A DNA stretch of 64,000 nucleotides from Strigamia acuminata (taxonomy: Eukaryota > Arthropoda > Chilopoda > Geophilomorpha > Linotaeniidae). Below, piece by piece: positions 9,773 to 25,012 of this stretch. The first letter of the stretch is position 1; each line of letters begins with the position of its first letter. The notes beneath the pieces were generated by a model. That model worked only from the letters and a program-made list of their open reading frames with translations, was not told where the DNA came from and did not search any database. The stretch lies in NCBI GenBank assembly GCA_949358305.1, contig OX442314.1, positions 50,664,581 through 50,728,580 on the forward strand, in the 5' to 3' direction. The position numbers and the translations under genes are program-made.

Positions 9773-12457
9773 ATACAGTAGCATGAGCGTAACTTGAGTG
9801 AATTGATTTTTATATACAATTTTCATCTGCATCTTTGCACATTAATTTGTTTAAAAGTAAAAGAAAAAAACAATTTACTTAATTCAACTAATTTGTGTTG
9901 TGAGGAGGTGGTCCGATCCATCCGATTCCGAATTAACTCAGCGAAGCTTAGGCGGTGGTGGTGGTTTGCCAAAATGGCTAATGGCTGAAATGAAAAGTGA
10001 AACAAATACAGAATTGTCGATTCGATTCGATTCGCTCGGAGGTACTTGAGTGTGGGACTTGAGGACGGTGAAAGAAAACGCTGAAAACGCTAGCTGCGAG
10101 GTCGAGGTCGAGGGAGGATGGAGATTGTTGGTTGTTGTCTGCACGCGTGCACAAGTGGATGGATGGATGGATGGATGGATGGATGGATGGATGGATGTCG
10201 AATTGTCGAGCAAGTGAGGAATAATTTCATTCCGATAAAGCAGTACGATGGGCGGCAAGTGGCTCTCGTCTCGTCTCATCTCATCTCATCAGGCACGGGA
10301 ACTCACTCGTACTTGTTGCGCACTCTAGCGAGTAAATACTAAAATAAAAGAAGCTGATCTGTGATCACGGAGTTATGTTGAAAACGTCATTTGTGCTACT
10401 TGTTCCGCGATTAACATTGAATTCAATGCTAAATGTAAGCCTACTTATTTGCACTTCAGTACAAAACATTATATTTATTAATATATAGGTATAGGTCTGT
10501 ATATATCCTAGTACAGGGTATATATAGTCTAGCTTATATAAAGCTGTTGTGCACCCACAGGATTATGCCATTTGATAATGTGAGCCGGTCGGGTGAGGAC
10601 TGAGCCGAGGAGCGAGTTAGGAGTTAGCCATTTTGTGAATCTTATTGTGAATTTTATTTGTGATTGTTGAGCGTGGCGAGGCGAGGCGAGGCGAGGCGAG
10701 GCGAGGCGAGGAGCGGAGCCATTTTAATCTCATTTAGAAGGTACTCGTAGAGTTGTGATTTGAATTGGTTTGAAATTGCTGAAATTGAATTGAAAATTTG
10801 AAAATTAAAAAGGAAAATAAAGTTTGAAATGACATTTTATTTGATTTCTTCTGTCTATTTTGTCTATTTATTTCATTTGATTTGATTTGGGATGATGATT
10901 AAGCCAGATATATTTTGATGAATTTCGAGTGAATTTGTACGTGATTTTGATGAAATTCGAGTTAATTCTATAAGATTTTGATGAGTTCAAGTGAATTTAT
11001 TGAGATTTTGATGAATTGCGAGTGAATTTCAAACGTTTTTTGTAAATTTCAAACGATTTTTGTAAATTTTAAACGGTTTTTTGTAAATTTTAAACGGTTT
11101 TTTGTTATTTCCCTCCAAATTTTGGAATTTTGATCAAATTCTCCATTTTTCTCAAATTTGACAAATTTTTGTCAAATGTTTGTCAAATTTTTCTCAACTT
11201 TTTCTCAACTTTTTCTCAACTTTTTCTCAACTTTTTCTCAACTTTTTCTCAACTTTTTCTCAACTTTTTCTCAACTTTTTCTCAACTTTTTCTCAACTTT
11301 TTCTCAACTTTTCCTCAAATTTTTCTCAAATTTTGAGAAATTTTGAGAAATTTTTCTCAAATGTTTGTCAAATTTTTCTCAACATTTTGTCAAATTTTTC
11401 TCAACTTTTTCTCAACTTTTTCTCAACTTTTTCTCAACTTTTTCTCAACTTTTTCTCAACTTTTTCTCAACTTTTTCTCAACTTTTTCTCAAATTTTGAC
11501 AAATTTTGAGAAATTTTTCTCAATTTTTTTTAAAATTTGACAAATTTTTCTCAAACTTGACAAATTTTTCTCAAATTTGACAAATTACTAACAATTTTTG
11601 ACAGCCTCGAATAAACGCCGGGGCGTTTATTAATTTATTCGACCCGACCCACTGCCGGGCGGGTCGGTTCGGGGCGGCATTTATGAGTGCACTACACGAC
11701 GCCCAGCCCCCGGCGTTTAATCGAGTCCCGGCGCTTAGTCACGTCCGGCGTTTAATCGAGGCAGTACGGTATTTGCCAAATTTTTTTGACAAATTTTGAC
11801 AAATTTTGTCAATTTTTTTTGACAAACATTTTTGACAAATTTTGACAAATTTTTTTGACAAATTTTAACAAATTTTATTTTTTATCAAAGTTTCTACAAA
11901 TTTTTCTCAAATTTTCCCTCAAATTGTGCCTTATTTCCCAAATTTTCCCTACACATTTTCTCATTTTGCCCCAAATTTTGAAATTTTTGTCCAATTTTTG
12001 TCAAATTTTGGTCAAATATTGGTAACATAACCTAAAGTGCCTTAACTTAACCTAACGTGCCCTTAAACGTTACATTTTGTAACGTTTCAATGATGAAAAT
12101 GGCTAAAAATGGCCATTTTTTGATGAAAAATGGCTAAAAATGGCCATTTTATGATAAAAAGTGGCTGAAAATGGCCATTTTTTGATGAGAAATGGCTAAA
12201 AATGGCAATTTTTGATGAAATACAGCCATTTTTTTTTCATAAAAAAGCCTAAAATTAGCCAGATATTATTGCAATGCTGAATGCCAAAGTGATAATTAAA
12301 AGCAAATAACCGAAAGCTTCAAATTGCGGCCCAAGCGTTTACAGTATTTTATCGATTAAGAACCCGGCTCCAATTCGAAGCTTTCTGGTATGTCAACTAT
12401 GGGCCTACATACATGTTTTGGTTTGTGTTTTTTTTTTTTTTTTTTTTTCTTTTGCAG

Positions 12458-14205
12458 TTGAGCATTGGTTTCTGCGCCATCAAAGCGAACATGTTGCCAT
12501 GTTACACGAAGGTATTTCCCGCTACGCATCTACTTACGACAAGGACTCGGTCCATTCGTTTCCATTTTACTCGGATTTAAATGATGAAAAAGAGACTATC
12601 AAAATGCTTATTTCAAAAGACATGTCTAAGCTGAATATAATCCCAACTAGTGACAAAGAAAAACCTCCAATAATGACAGATTGTGAAAAAGCAAAAAGAT
12701 CACAAAATTTGGATAAAAACCAATCAGAGACATCCCTGAATTTAAATTACAATCAAGCAAAAAGCTCAGTAAAATTGGATTACCAACAAACAGAGAGATC
12801 TCAAAATTTGAATGATGAACGACGAAAAAAATCACCAATTTTGGATTTCGAGCCTAAAGGAAGATCGTTAAATTTGGATTACGAACAACCAGAAATATAT
12901 CTAAGTTTGGATTATGAAGAACCAGAGAGATCCCGAAATTTGAATTTCGCACAGCCAAAACCATCCCTAAATTTAAATTACGACAAACCAGAATTTTCCC
13001 AGAATATCGATGAGGAAACATTAGAAAAATTACTTCATCCGGGTTCTGATGACACAGTGACATTTCTTTTTCAGTCATATACTGAAAAAAGAGAAAGAAT
13101 TCTACAATCCGTTCATGAAAATCTACGAAATTCTGACAAACTACCAAGATTACATGATCCAGATTGTGCAATACAATTAAGATCATATATTCCAGATTCT
13201 GAAACACTATTGAAATTACGTCAACTAGATTCAGAAGTACTAGTAAGATTACAAGACGCAGACACTGAAACACAACCAAGACCGCGTCAAGCAGAGCCTG
13301 AAAGACAATTACAATTAAATCAAATTGATTGTGAAGCAGAATTGCAATTACATCAAATGGATTCCGAAACACTACTAAGATTTCATCATCCTGATTCGAA
13401 AACACTGCAAAGATTTCATCATCCGAATTCTGAAACACTACTTAGATTTCATAGTCCAGATTCTGAAACACTACTTAGATTTCATAGTCCAGATTCTGAA
13501 CCGGAATTACAATTACATCAAATAGATTATTCTGAAACACTACTAAGGTTACACAATCTCGATTTTGAAACCACACCAAGTTTTTACCATCTCGACTCTG
13601 AAAAAATGCTGAGCTTACGTCATCCAGATACTGAATCATCGACAACGTTACATCACTTAGATTCAGAAACACTTGTAAGATTACATCAGCTGGATTCTGA
13701 ATTCCCGTCAATATTACATCATTTAGATTCTGAAACGCTACAAAGATTACATCAGCTAGATTCTGAAAATGCACCGAGATCACATCACCAAGACTCTGAA
13801 ATAATGCAGAGATTACACCATTCAGATTCCGATAAATTACCGAGAGTTCATCATCCAGATTCTGAAAAACCACCACGAGTGCATTATCCAGATTATGATA
13901 AACCCGAAAGACTACTAAAATCGGATTATTCTGAAAAACCAGACAGACTGGTAAAATTCGATAATTCCGAACATCGACCAGGAATATTTTTGGATTCATA
14001 TTTTGAAAAAGCGTCTCCACCAATCACAAATTTAGATCCCGGCAAGCCACCATTACCAATCATGTTCCTGAGAGCCGATCCCGGCAAACCGCCAAAACCA
14101 AAAATAAACATGTCAAATTCAAATTCAAATTCAAATTCAAATTCCAGCAAGATACCAAAACCCATCTCGAGCAAAGATGTTCGAATACCGGAGAAATATT
14201 TTTAG
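12458..14205 (+). CDS. Terminal-exon ORF, copy 3
   Basis: Same 581-residue product as copy 1 with no amino-acid difference seen. Acceptor CAG ends at 12457. Confidence 0.7.
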
Positions 14206-14545
14206 ATTTAAGATGTAAGATTCGATTAAATATTCAATATTGTGTCTAGAAATTAAACACAAAAATGTACCGCAACTTTTGAATAAGTTGTTAAAAAAAA
14301 AACAGTTAAATATAAAATTTTAAAAAAATATATATACTCAATTTTTATTACATTTATTCGTATGTCCCACACAACAAAAATATTGTTTTCTTTGCACCAG
14401 AATTAAGACAGCATTGTGTCGCAAATAAAAATGCATTTTGAGTAAAATTCCAAACCTCTTGTAAAATAATCTCAAAATTTATACAATAAACATTTGTTCC
14501 ATTAATTTAATACCGCAACAACAAAATTATATAATATAAAAAAGT

Positions 14546-14797
14546 ATGAAATTAATTCATCCAATTGATGAGAGAGAGAACTAACCGGGTTAGGTTTAGG
14601 TCGTGGGCCTAACTTTGTACTTAACCAACTGGACACATTTGAATCAATGATCAAACTAATCAAACCAATCTTAAACGATGTATGTCTTAATTTCTTCTAA
14701 GTAAATCCACTTCATTTCGCAGTAGGGTTTGACATTTTGGTTCCGGTTTTGGTTTACCTTTTGTTTCGATCCGGGCTGTGAAGAAAACCTAAAATTG
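14546..14797 (+). pseudogene. Exon 1-2 remnant, unit 3
   Basis: Frameshifted exon 1 from ATG 14546, open exon 2 at 14726-14797. Confidence 0.72.
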
Positions 14798-17533
14798 GTA
14801 AGAAACGTCTTTACTGGGAAAGAAAGAAATAAATAAATAAATAAATAAATAAATACAGTAGCATGAGCGTAACTTGAGTGAATTGATTTTTATATACAAT
14901 TTTCATCTGCATCTTTGCACATTAATTTGTTTAAAAGTAAAAGAAAAAAACAATTTACTTAATTCAACTAATTTGTGTTGTGAGGAGGTGGTCCGATCCA
15001 TCCGATTCCGAATTAACTCAGCGAAGCTTAGGCGGTGGTGGTGGTTTGCCAAAATGGCTAATGGCTGAAATGAAAAGTGAAACAAATACAGAATTGTCGA
15101 TTCGATTCGATTCGCTCGGAGGTACTTGAGTGTGGGACTTGAGGACGGTGAAAGAAAACGCTGAAAACGCTAGCTGCGAGGTCGAGGTCGAGGGAGGATG
15201 GAGATTGTTGGTTGTTGTCTGCACGCGTGCACAAGTGGATGGATGGATGGATGGATGGATGGATGGATGGATGTCGAATTGTCGAGCAAGTGAGGAATAA
15301 TTTCATTCCGATAAAGCAGTACGATGGGCGGCAAGTGGCTCTCGTCTCGTCTCATCTCATCTCATCAGGCACGGGAACTCACTCGTACTTGTTGCGCACT
15401 CTAGCGAGTAAATACTAAAATAAAAGAAGCTGATCTGTGATCACGGAGTTATGTTGAAAACGTCATTTGTGCTACTTGTTCCGCGATTAACATTGAATTC
15501 AATGCTAAATGTAAGCCTACTTATTTGCACTTCAGTACAAAACATTATATTTATTAATATATAGGTATAGGTCTGTATATATCCTAGTACAGGGTATATA
15601 TAGTCTAGCTTATATAAAGCTGTTGTGCACCCACAGGATTATGCCATTTGATAATGTGAGCCGGTCGGGTGAGGACTGAGCCGAGGAGCGAGTTAGGAGT
15701 TAGCCATTTTGTGAATCTTATTGTGAATTTTATTTGTGATTGTTGAGCGTGGCGAGGCGAGGCGAGGCGAGGCGAGGCGAGGCGAGGAGCGGAGCCATTT
15801 TAATCTCATTTAGAAGGTACTCGTAGAGTTGTGATTTGAATTGGTTTGAAATTGCTGAAATTGAATTGAAAATTTGAAAATTAAAAAGGAAAATAAAGTT
15901 TGAAATGACATTTTATTTGATTTCTTCTGTCTATTTTGTCTATTTATTTCATTTGATTTGATTTGGGATGATGATTAAGCCAGATATATTTTGATGAATT
16001 TCGAGTGAATTTGTACGTGATTTTGATGAAATTCGAGTTAATTCTATAAGATTTTGATGAGTTCAAGTGAATTTATTGAGATTTTGATGAATTGCGAGTG
16101 AATTTCAAACGTTTTTTGTAAATTTCAAACGATTTTTGTAAATTTTAAACGGTTTTTTGTAAATTTTAAACGGTTTTTTGTTATTTCCCTCCAAATTTTG
16201 GAATTTTGATCAAATTCTCCATTTTTCTCAAATTTGACAAATTTTTGTCAAATGTTTGTCAAATTTTTCTCAACTTTTTCTCAACTTTTTCTCAACTTTT
16301 TCTCAACTTTTTCTCAACTTTTTCTCAACTTTTTCTCAACTTTTTCTCAACTTTTTCTCAACTTTTTCTCAACTTTTTCTCAACTTTTCCTCAAATTTTT
16401 CTCAAATTTTGAGAAATTTTGAGAAATTTTTCTCAAATGTTTGTCAAATTTTTCTCAACATTTTGTCAAATTTTTCTCAACTTTTTCTCAACTTTTTCTC
16501 AACTTTTTCTCAACTTTTTCTCAACTTTTTCTCAACTTTTTCTCAACTTTTTCTCAACTTTTTCTCAAATTTTGACAAATTTTGAGAAATTTTTCTCAAT
16601 TTTTTTTAAAATTTGACAAATTTTTCTCAAACTTGACAAATTTTTCTCAAATTTGACAAATTACTAACAATTTTTGACAGCCTCGAATAAACGCCGGGGC
16701 GTTTATTAATTTATTCGACCCGACCCACTGCCGGGCGGGTCGGTTCGGGGCGGCATTTATGAGTGCACTACACGACGCCCAGCCCCCGGCGTTTAATCGA
16801 GTCCCGGCGCTTAGTCACGTCCGGCGTTTAATCGAGGCAGTACGGTATTTGCCAAATTTTTTTGACAAATTTTGACAAATTTTGTCAATTTTTTTTGACA
16901 AACATTTTTGACAAATTTTGACAAATTTTTTTGACAAATTTTAACAAATTTTATTTTTTATCAAAGTTTCTACAAATTTTTCTCAAATTTTCCCTCAAAT
17001 TGTGCCTTATTTCCCAAATTTTCCCTACACATTTTCTCATTTTGCCCCAAATTTTGAAATTTTTGTCCAATTTTTGTCAAATTTTGGTCAAATATTGGTA
17101 ACATAACCTAAAGTGCCTTAACTTAACCTAACGTGCCCTTAAACGTTACATTTTGTAACGTTTCAATGATGAAAATGGCTAAAAATGGCCATTTTTTGAT
17201 GAAAAATGGCTAAAAATGGCCATTTTATGATAAAAAGTGGCTGAAAATGGCCATTTTTTGATGAGAAATGGCTAAAAATGGCAATTTTTGATGAAATACA
17301 GCCATTTTTTTTTCATAAAAAAGCCTAAAATTAGCCAGATATTATTGCAATGCTGAATGCCAAAGTGATAATTAAAAGCAAATAACCGAAAGCTTCAAAT
17401 TGCGGCCCAAGCGTTTACAGTATTTTATCGATTAAGAACCCGGCTCCAATTCGAAGCTTTCTGGTATGTCAACTATGGGCCTACATACATGTTTTGGTTT
17501 GTGTTTTTTTTTTTTTTTTTTTTTCTTTTGCAG

Positions 17534-19281
17534 TTGAGCATTGGTTTCTGCGCCATCAAAGCGAACATGTTGCCATGTTACACGAAGGTATTTCCCGCTA
17601 CGCATCTACTTACGACAAGGACTCGGTCCATTCGTTTCCATTTTACTCGGATTTAAATGATGAAAAAGAGACTATCAAAATGCTTATTTCAAAAGACATG
17701 TCTAAGCTGAATATAATCCCAACTAGTGACAAAGAAAAACCTCCAATAATGACAGATTGTGAAAAAGCAAAAAGATCACAAAATTTGGATAAAAACCAAT
17801 CAGAGACATCCCTGAATTTAAATTACAATCAAGCAAAAAGCTCAGTAAAATTGGATTACCAACAAACAGAGAGATCTCAAAATTTGAATGATGAACGACG
17901 AAAAAAATCACCAATTTTGGATTTCGAGCCTAAAGGAAGATCGTTAAATTTGGATTACGAACAACCAGAAATATATCTAAGTTTGGATTATGAAGAACCA
18001 GAGAGATCCCGAAATTTGAATTTCGCACAGCCAAAACCATCCCTAAATTTAAATTACGACAAACCAGAATTTTCCCAGAATATCGATGAGGAAACATTAG
18101 AAAAATTACTTCATCCGGGTTCTGATGACACAGTGACATTTCTTTTTCAGTCATATACTGAAAAAAGAGAAAGAATTCTACAATCCGTTCATGAAAATCT
18201 ACGAAATTCTGACAAACTACCAAGATTACATGATCCAGATTGTGCAATACAATTAAGATCATATATTCCAGATTCTGAAACACTATTGAAATTACGTCAA
18301 CTAGATTCAGAAGTACTAGTAAGATTACAAGACGCAGACACTGAAACACAACCAAGACCGCGTCAAGCAGAGCCTGAAAGACAATTACAATTAAATCAAA
18401 TTGATTGTGAAGCAGAATTGCAATTACATCAAATGGATTCCGAAACACTACTAAGATTTCATCATCCTGATTCGAAAACACTGCAAAGATTTCATCATCC
18501 GAATTCTGAAACACTACTTAGATTTCATAGTCCAGATTCTGAAACACTACTTAGATTTCATAGTCCAGATTCTGAACCGGAATTACAATTACATCAAATA
18601 GATTATTCTGAAACACTACTAAGGTTACACAATCTCGATTTTGAAACCACACCAAGTTTTTACCATCTCGACTCTGAAAAAATGCTGAGCTTACGTCATC
18701 CAGATACTGAATCATCGACAACGTTACATCACTTAGATTCAGAAACACTTGTAAGATTACATCAGCTGGATTCTGAATTCCCGTCAATATTACATCATTT
18801 AGATTCTGAAACGCTACAAAGATTACATCAGCTAGATTCTGAAAATGCACCGAGATCACATCACCAAGACTCTGAAATAATGCAGAGATTACACCATTCA
18901 GATTCCGATAAATTACCGAGAGTTCATCATCCAGATTCTGAAAAACCACCACGAGTGCATTATCCAGATTATGATAAACCCGAAAGACTACTAAAATCGG
19001 ATTATTCTGAAAAACCAGACAGACTGGTAAAATTCGATAATTCCGAACATCGACCAGGAATATTTTTGGATTCATATTTTGAAAAAGCGTCTCCACCAAT
19101 CACAAATTTAGATCCCGGCAAGCCACCATTACCAATCATGTTCCTGAGAGCCGATCCCGGCAAACCGCCAAAACCAAAAATAAACATGTCAAATTCAAAT
19201 TCAAATTCAAATTCAAATTCCAGCAAGATACCAAAACCCATCTCGAGCAAAGATGTTCGAATACCGGAGAAATATTTTTAG
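17534..19281 (+). CDS. Terminal-exon ORF, copy 4
   Basis: Same 581-residue product as copy 1 with no amino-acid difference seen. Acceptor CAG ends at 17533. Confidence 0.7.
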
Positions 19282-19621
19282 ATTTAAGATGTAAGATTCG
19301 ATTAAATATTCAATATTGTGTCTAGAAATTAAACACAAAAATGTACCGCAACTTTTGAATAAGTTGTTAAAAAAAAAACAGTTAAATATAAAATTTTAAA
19401 AAAATATATATACTCAATTTTTATTACATTTATTCGTATGTCCCACACAACAAAAATATTGTTTTCTTTGCACCAGAATTAAGACAGCATTGTGTCGCAA
19501 ATAAAAATGCATTTTGAGTAAAATTCCAAACCTCTTGTAAAATAATCTCAAAATTTATACAATAAACATTTGTTCCATTAATTTAATACCGCAACAACAA
19601 AATTATATAATATAAAAAAGT

Positions 19622-19873
19622 ATGAAATTAATTCATCCAATTGATGAGAGAGAGAACTAACCGGGTTAGGTTTAGGTCGTGGGCCTAACTTTGTACTTAA
19701 CCAACTGGACACATTTGAATCAATGATCAAACTAATCAAACCAATCTTAAACGATGTATGTCTTAATTTCTTCTAAGTAAATCCACTTCATTTCGCAGTA
19801 GGGTTTGACATTTTGGTTCCGGTTTTGGTTTACCTTTTGTTTCGATCCGGGCTGTGAAGAAAACCTAAAATTG
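19622..19873 (+). pseudogene. Exon 1-2 remnant, unit 4
   Basis: Frameshifted exon 1 from ATG 19622, open exon 2 at 19802-19873. Confidence 0.72.
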
Positions 19874-19897
19874 GTAAGAAACGTCTTTACTGGGAAA

Positions 19898-19932
<35 letters not shown>

Positions 19933-22613
19933 ATACAGTAGCATGAGCGTAACTTGAGTGAATTGATTTTTATATACAATTTTCATCTGCATCTTTGCAC
20001 ATTAATTTGTTTAAAAGTAAAAGAAAAAAACAATTTACTTAATTCAACTAATTTGTGTTGTGAGGAGGTGGTCCGATCCATCCGATTCCGAATTAACTCA
20101 GCGAAGCTTAGGCGGTGGTGGTGGTTTGCCAAAATGGCTAATGGCTGAAATGAAAAGTGAAACAAATACAGAATTGTCGATTCGATTCGATTCGCTCGGA
20201 GGTACTTGAGTGTGGGACTTGAGGACGGTGAAAGAAAACGCTGAAAACGCTAGCTGCGAGGTCGAGGTCGAGGGAGGATGGAGATTGTTGGTTGTTGTCT
20301 GCACGCGTGCACAAGTGGATGGATGGATGGATGGATGGATGGATGGATGGATGTCGAATTGTCGAGCAAGTGAGGAATAATTTCATTCCGATAAAGCAGT
20401 ACGATGGGCGGCAAGTGGCTCTCGTCTCGTCTCATCTCATCTCATCAGGCACGGGAACTCACTCGTACTTGTTGCGCACTCTAGCGAGTAAATACTAAAA
20501 TAAAAGAAGCTGATCTGTGATCACGGAGTTATGTTGAAAACGTCATTTGTGCTACTTGTTCCGCGATTAACATTGAATTCAATGCTAAATGTAAGCCTAC
20601 TTATTTGCACTTCAGTACAAAACATTATATTTATTAATATATAGGTATAGGTCTGTATATATCCTAGTACAGGGTATATATAGTCTAGCTTATATAAAGC
20701 TGTTGTGCACCCACAGGATTATGCCATTTGATAATGTGAGCCGGTCGGGTGAGGACTGAGCCGAGGAGCGAGTTAGGAGTTAGCCATTTTGTGAATCTTA
20801 TTGTGAATTTTATTTGTGATTGTTGAGCGTGGCGAGGCGAGGCGAGGCGAGGCGAGGCGAGGCGAGGAGCGGAGCCATTTTAATCTCATTTAGAAGGTAC
20901 TCGTAGAGTTGTGATTTGAATTGGTTTGAAATTGCTGAAATTGAATTGAAAATTTGAAAATTAAAAAGGAAAATAAAGTTTGAAATGACATTTTATTTGA
21001 TTTCTTCTGTCTATTTTGTCTATTTATTTCATTTGATTTGATTTGGGATGATGATTAAGCCAGATATATTTTGATGAATTTCGAGTGAATTTGTACGTGA
21101 TTTTGATGAAATTCGAGTTAATTCTATAAGATTTTGATGAGTTCAAGTGAATTTATTGAGATTTTGATGAATTGCGAGTGAATTTCAAACGTTTTTTGTA
21201 AATTTCAAACGATTTTTGTAAATTTTAAACGGTTTTTTGTAAATTTTAAACGGTTTTTTGTTATTTCCCTCCAAATTTTGGAATTTTGATCAAATTCTCC
21301 ATTTTTCTCAAATTTGACAAATTTTTGTCAAATGTTTGTCAAATTTTTCTCAACTTTTTCTCAACTTTTTCTCAACTTTTTCTCAACTTTTTCTCAACTT
21401 TTTCTCAACTTTTTCTCAACTTTTTCTCAACTTTTTCTCAACTTTTTCTCAACTTTTTCTCAACTTTTCCTCAAATTTTTCTCAAATTTTGAGAAATTTT
21501 GAGAAATTTTTCTCAAATGTTTGTCAAATTTTTCTCAACATTTTGTCAAATTTTTCTCAACTTTTTCTCAACTTTTTCTCAACTTTTTCTCAACTTTTTC
21601 TCAACTTTTTCTCAACTTTTTCTCAACTTTTTCTCAACTTTTTCTCAAATTTTGACAAATTTTGAGAAATTTTTCTCAATTTTTTTTAAAATTTGACAAA
21701 TTTTTCTCAAACTTGACAAATTTTTCTCAAATTTGACAAATTACTAACAATTTTTGACAGCCTCGAATAAACGCCGGGGCGTTTATTAATTTATTCGACC
21801 CGACCCACTGCCGGGCGGGTCGGTTCGGGGCGGCATTTATGAGTGCACTACACGACGCCCAGCCCCCGGCGTTTAATCGAGTCCCGGCGCTTAGTCACGT
21901 CCGGCGTTTAATCGAGGCAGTACGGTATTTGCCAAATTTTTTTGACAAATTTTGACAAATTTTGTCAATTTTTTTTGACAAACATTTTTGACAAATTTTG
22001 ACAAATTTTTTTGACAAATTTTAACAAATTTTATTTTTTATCAAAGTTTCTACAAATTTTTCTCAAATTTTCCCTCAAATTGTGCCTTATTTCCCAAATT
22101 TTCCCTACACATTTTCTCATTTTGCCCCAAATTTTGAAATTTTTGTCCAATTTTTGTCAAATTTTGGTCAAATATTGGTAACATAACCTAAAGTGCCTTA
22201 ACTTAACCTAACGTGCCCTTAAACGTTACATTTTGTAACGTTTCAATGATGAAAATGGCTAAAAATGGCCATTTTTTGATGAAAAATGGCTAAAAATGGC
22301 CATTTTATGATAAAAAGTGGCTGAAAATGGCCATTTTTTGATGAGAAATGGCTAAAAATGGCAATTTTTGATGAAATACAGCCATTTTTTTTTCATAAAA
22401 AAGCCTAAAATTAGCCAGATATTATTGCAATGCTGAATGCCAAAGTGATAATTAAAAGCAAATAACCGAAAGCTTCAAATTGCGGCCCAAGCGTTTACAG
22501 TATTTTATCGATTAAGAACCCGGCTCCAATTCGAAGCTTTCTGGTATGTCAACTATGGGCCTACATACATGTTTTGGTTTGTGTTTTTTTTTTTTTTTTT
22601 TTTTCTTTTGCAG

Positions 22614-24361
22614 TTGAGCATTGGTTTCTGCGCCATCAAAGCGAACATGTTGCCATGTTACACGAAGGTATTTCCCGCTACGCATCTACTTACGACAAGG
22701 ACTCGGTCCATTCGTTTCCATTTTACTCGGATTTAAATGATGAAAAAGAGACTATCAAAATGCTTATTTCAAAAGACATGTCTAAGCTGAATATAATCCC
22801 AACTAGTGACAAAGAAAAACCTCCAATAATGACAGATTGTGAAAAAGCAAAAAGATCACAAAATTTGGATAAAAACCAATCAGAGACATCCCTGAATTTA
22901 AATTACAATCAAGCAAAAAGCTCAGTAAAATTGGATTACCAACAAACAGAGAGATCTCAAAATTTGAATGATGAACGACGAAAAAAATCACCAATTTTGG
23001 ATTTCGAGCCTAAAGGAAGATCGTTAAATTTGGATTACGAACAACCAGAAATATATCTAAGTTTGGATTATGAAGAACCAGAGAGATCCCGAAATTTGAA
23101 TTTCGCACAGCCAAAACCATCCCTAAATTTAAATTACGACAAACCAGAATTTTCCCAGAATATCGATGAGGAAACATTAGAAAAATTACTTCATCCGGGT
23201 TCTGATGACACAGTGACATTTCTTTTTCAGTCATATACTGAAAAAAGAGAAAGAATTCTACAATCCGTTCATGAAAATCTACGAAATTCTGACAAACTAC
23301 CAAGATTACATGATCCAGATTGTGCAATACAATTAAGATCATATATTCCAGATTCTGAAACACTATTGAAATTACGTCAACTAGATTCAGAAGTACTAGT
23401 AAGATTACAAGACGCAGACACTGAAACACAACCAAGACCGCGTCAAGCAGAGCCTGAAAGACAATTACAATTAAATCAAATTGATTGTGAAGCAGAATTG
23501 CAATTACATCAAATGGATTCCGAAACACTACTAAGATTTCATCATCCTGATTCGAAAACACTGCAAAGATTTCATCATCCGAATTCTGAAACACTACTTA
23601 GATTTCATAGTCCAGATTCTGAAACACTACTTAGATTTCATAGTCCAGATTCTGAACCGGAATTACAATTACATCAAATAGATTATTCTGAAACACTACT
23701 AAGGTTACACAATCTCGATTTTGAAACCACACCAAGTTTTTACCATCTCGACTCTGAAAAAATGCTGAGCTTACGTCATCCAGATACTGAATCATCGACA
23801 ACGTTACATCACTTAGATTCAGAAACACTTGTAAGATTACATCAGCTGGATTCTGAATTCCCGTCAATATTACATCATTTAGATTCTGAAACGCTACAAA
23901 GATTACATCAGCTAGATTCTGAAAATGCACCGAGATCACATCACCAAGACTCTGAAATAATGCAGAGATTACACCATTCAGATTCCGATAAATTACCGAG
24001 AGTTCATCATCCAGATTCTGAAAAACCACCACGAGTGCATTATCCAGATTATGATAAACCCGAAAGACTACTAAAATCGGATTATTCTGAAAAACCAGAC
24101 AGACTGGTAAAATTCGATAATTCCGAACATCGACCAGGAATATTTTTGGATTCATATTTTGAAAAAGCGTCTCCACCAATCACAAATTTAGATCCCGGCA
24201 AGCCACCATTACCAATCATGTTCCTGAGAGCCGATCCCGGCAAACCGCCAAAACCAAAAATAAACATGTCAAATTCAAATTCAAATTCAAATTCAAATTC
24301 CAGCAAGATACCAAAACCCATCTCGAGCAAAGATGTTCGAATACCGGAGAAATATTTTTAG
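22614..24361 (+). CDS. Terminal-exon ORF, copy 5
   Basis: Same 581-residue product as copy 1 with no amino-acid difference seen. Acceptor CAG ends at 22613. Confidence 0.7.
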
Positions 24362-24701
24362 ATTTAAGATGTAAGATTCGATTAAATATTCAATATTGTG
24401 TCTAGAAATTAAACACAAAAATGTACCGCAACTTTTGAATAAGTTGTTAAAAAAAAAACAGTTAAATATAAAATTTTAAAAAAATATATATACTCAATTT
24501 TTATTACATTTATTCGTATGTCCCACACAACAAAAATATTGTTTTCTTTGCACCAGAATTAAGACAGCATTGTGTCGCAAATAAAAATGCATTTTGAGTA
24601 AAATTCCAAACCTCTTGTAAAATAATCTCAAAATTTATACAATAAACATTTGTTCCATTAATTTAATACCGCAACAACAAAATTATATAATATAAAAAAG
24701 T

Positions 24702-24953
24702 ATGAAATTAATTCATCCAATTGATGAGAGAGAGAACTAACCGGGTTAGGTTTAGGTCGTGGGCCTAACTTTGTACTTAACCAACTGGACACATTTGAAT
24801 CAATGATCAAACTAATCAAACCAATCTTAAACGATGTATGTCTTAATTTCTTCTAAGTAAATCCACTTCATTTCGCAGTAGGGTTTGACATTTTGGTTCC
24901 GGTTTTGGTTTACCTTTTGTTTCGATCCGGGCTGTGAAGAAAACCTAAAATTG
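24702..24953 (+). pseudogene. Exon 1-2 remnant, unit 5
   Basis: Frameshifted exon 1 from ATG 24702, open exon 2 at 24882-24953. Confidence 0.72.
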
Positions 24954-24977
24954 GTAAGAAACGTCTTTACTGGGAAA

Positions 24978-25012
<35 letters not shown>

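Larger units (their letters stand above)
5105..10221 (+). repeat. Array unit 2
   Basis: Length 5117 bp. The 11-bp minisatellite has 14 copies (6071-6224) and 8 copies (6311-6398). The ATAA tract is long and (GGAT)10 lies at 10157-10197. A private two-base change (CC instead of GG) sits at 5480-5481, just downstream of the TATA-like site. Confidence 0.95.
10222..15297 (+). repeat. Array unit 3
   Basis: Length 5076 bp. Minisatellite blocks have 11 copies (11188-11308) and 8 copies (11395-11482), the state shared by units 3-11. The ATAA tract is of intermediate length, a state seen in no other unit, and (GGAT)9 lies at 15237-15273. Confidence 0.95.
15298..20377 (+). repeat. Array unit 4
   Basis: Length 5080 bp. 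Minisatellite 11+8 copies, long ATAA tract, (GGAT)9 at 20317-20353. Shares its ATAA/GGAT combination with unit 6. Confidence 0.95.
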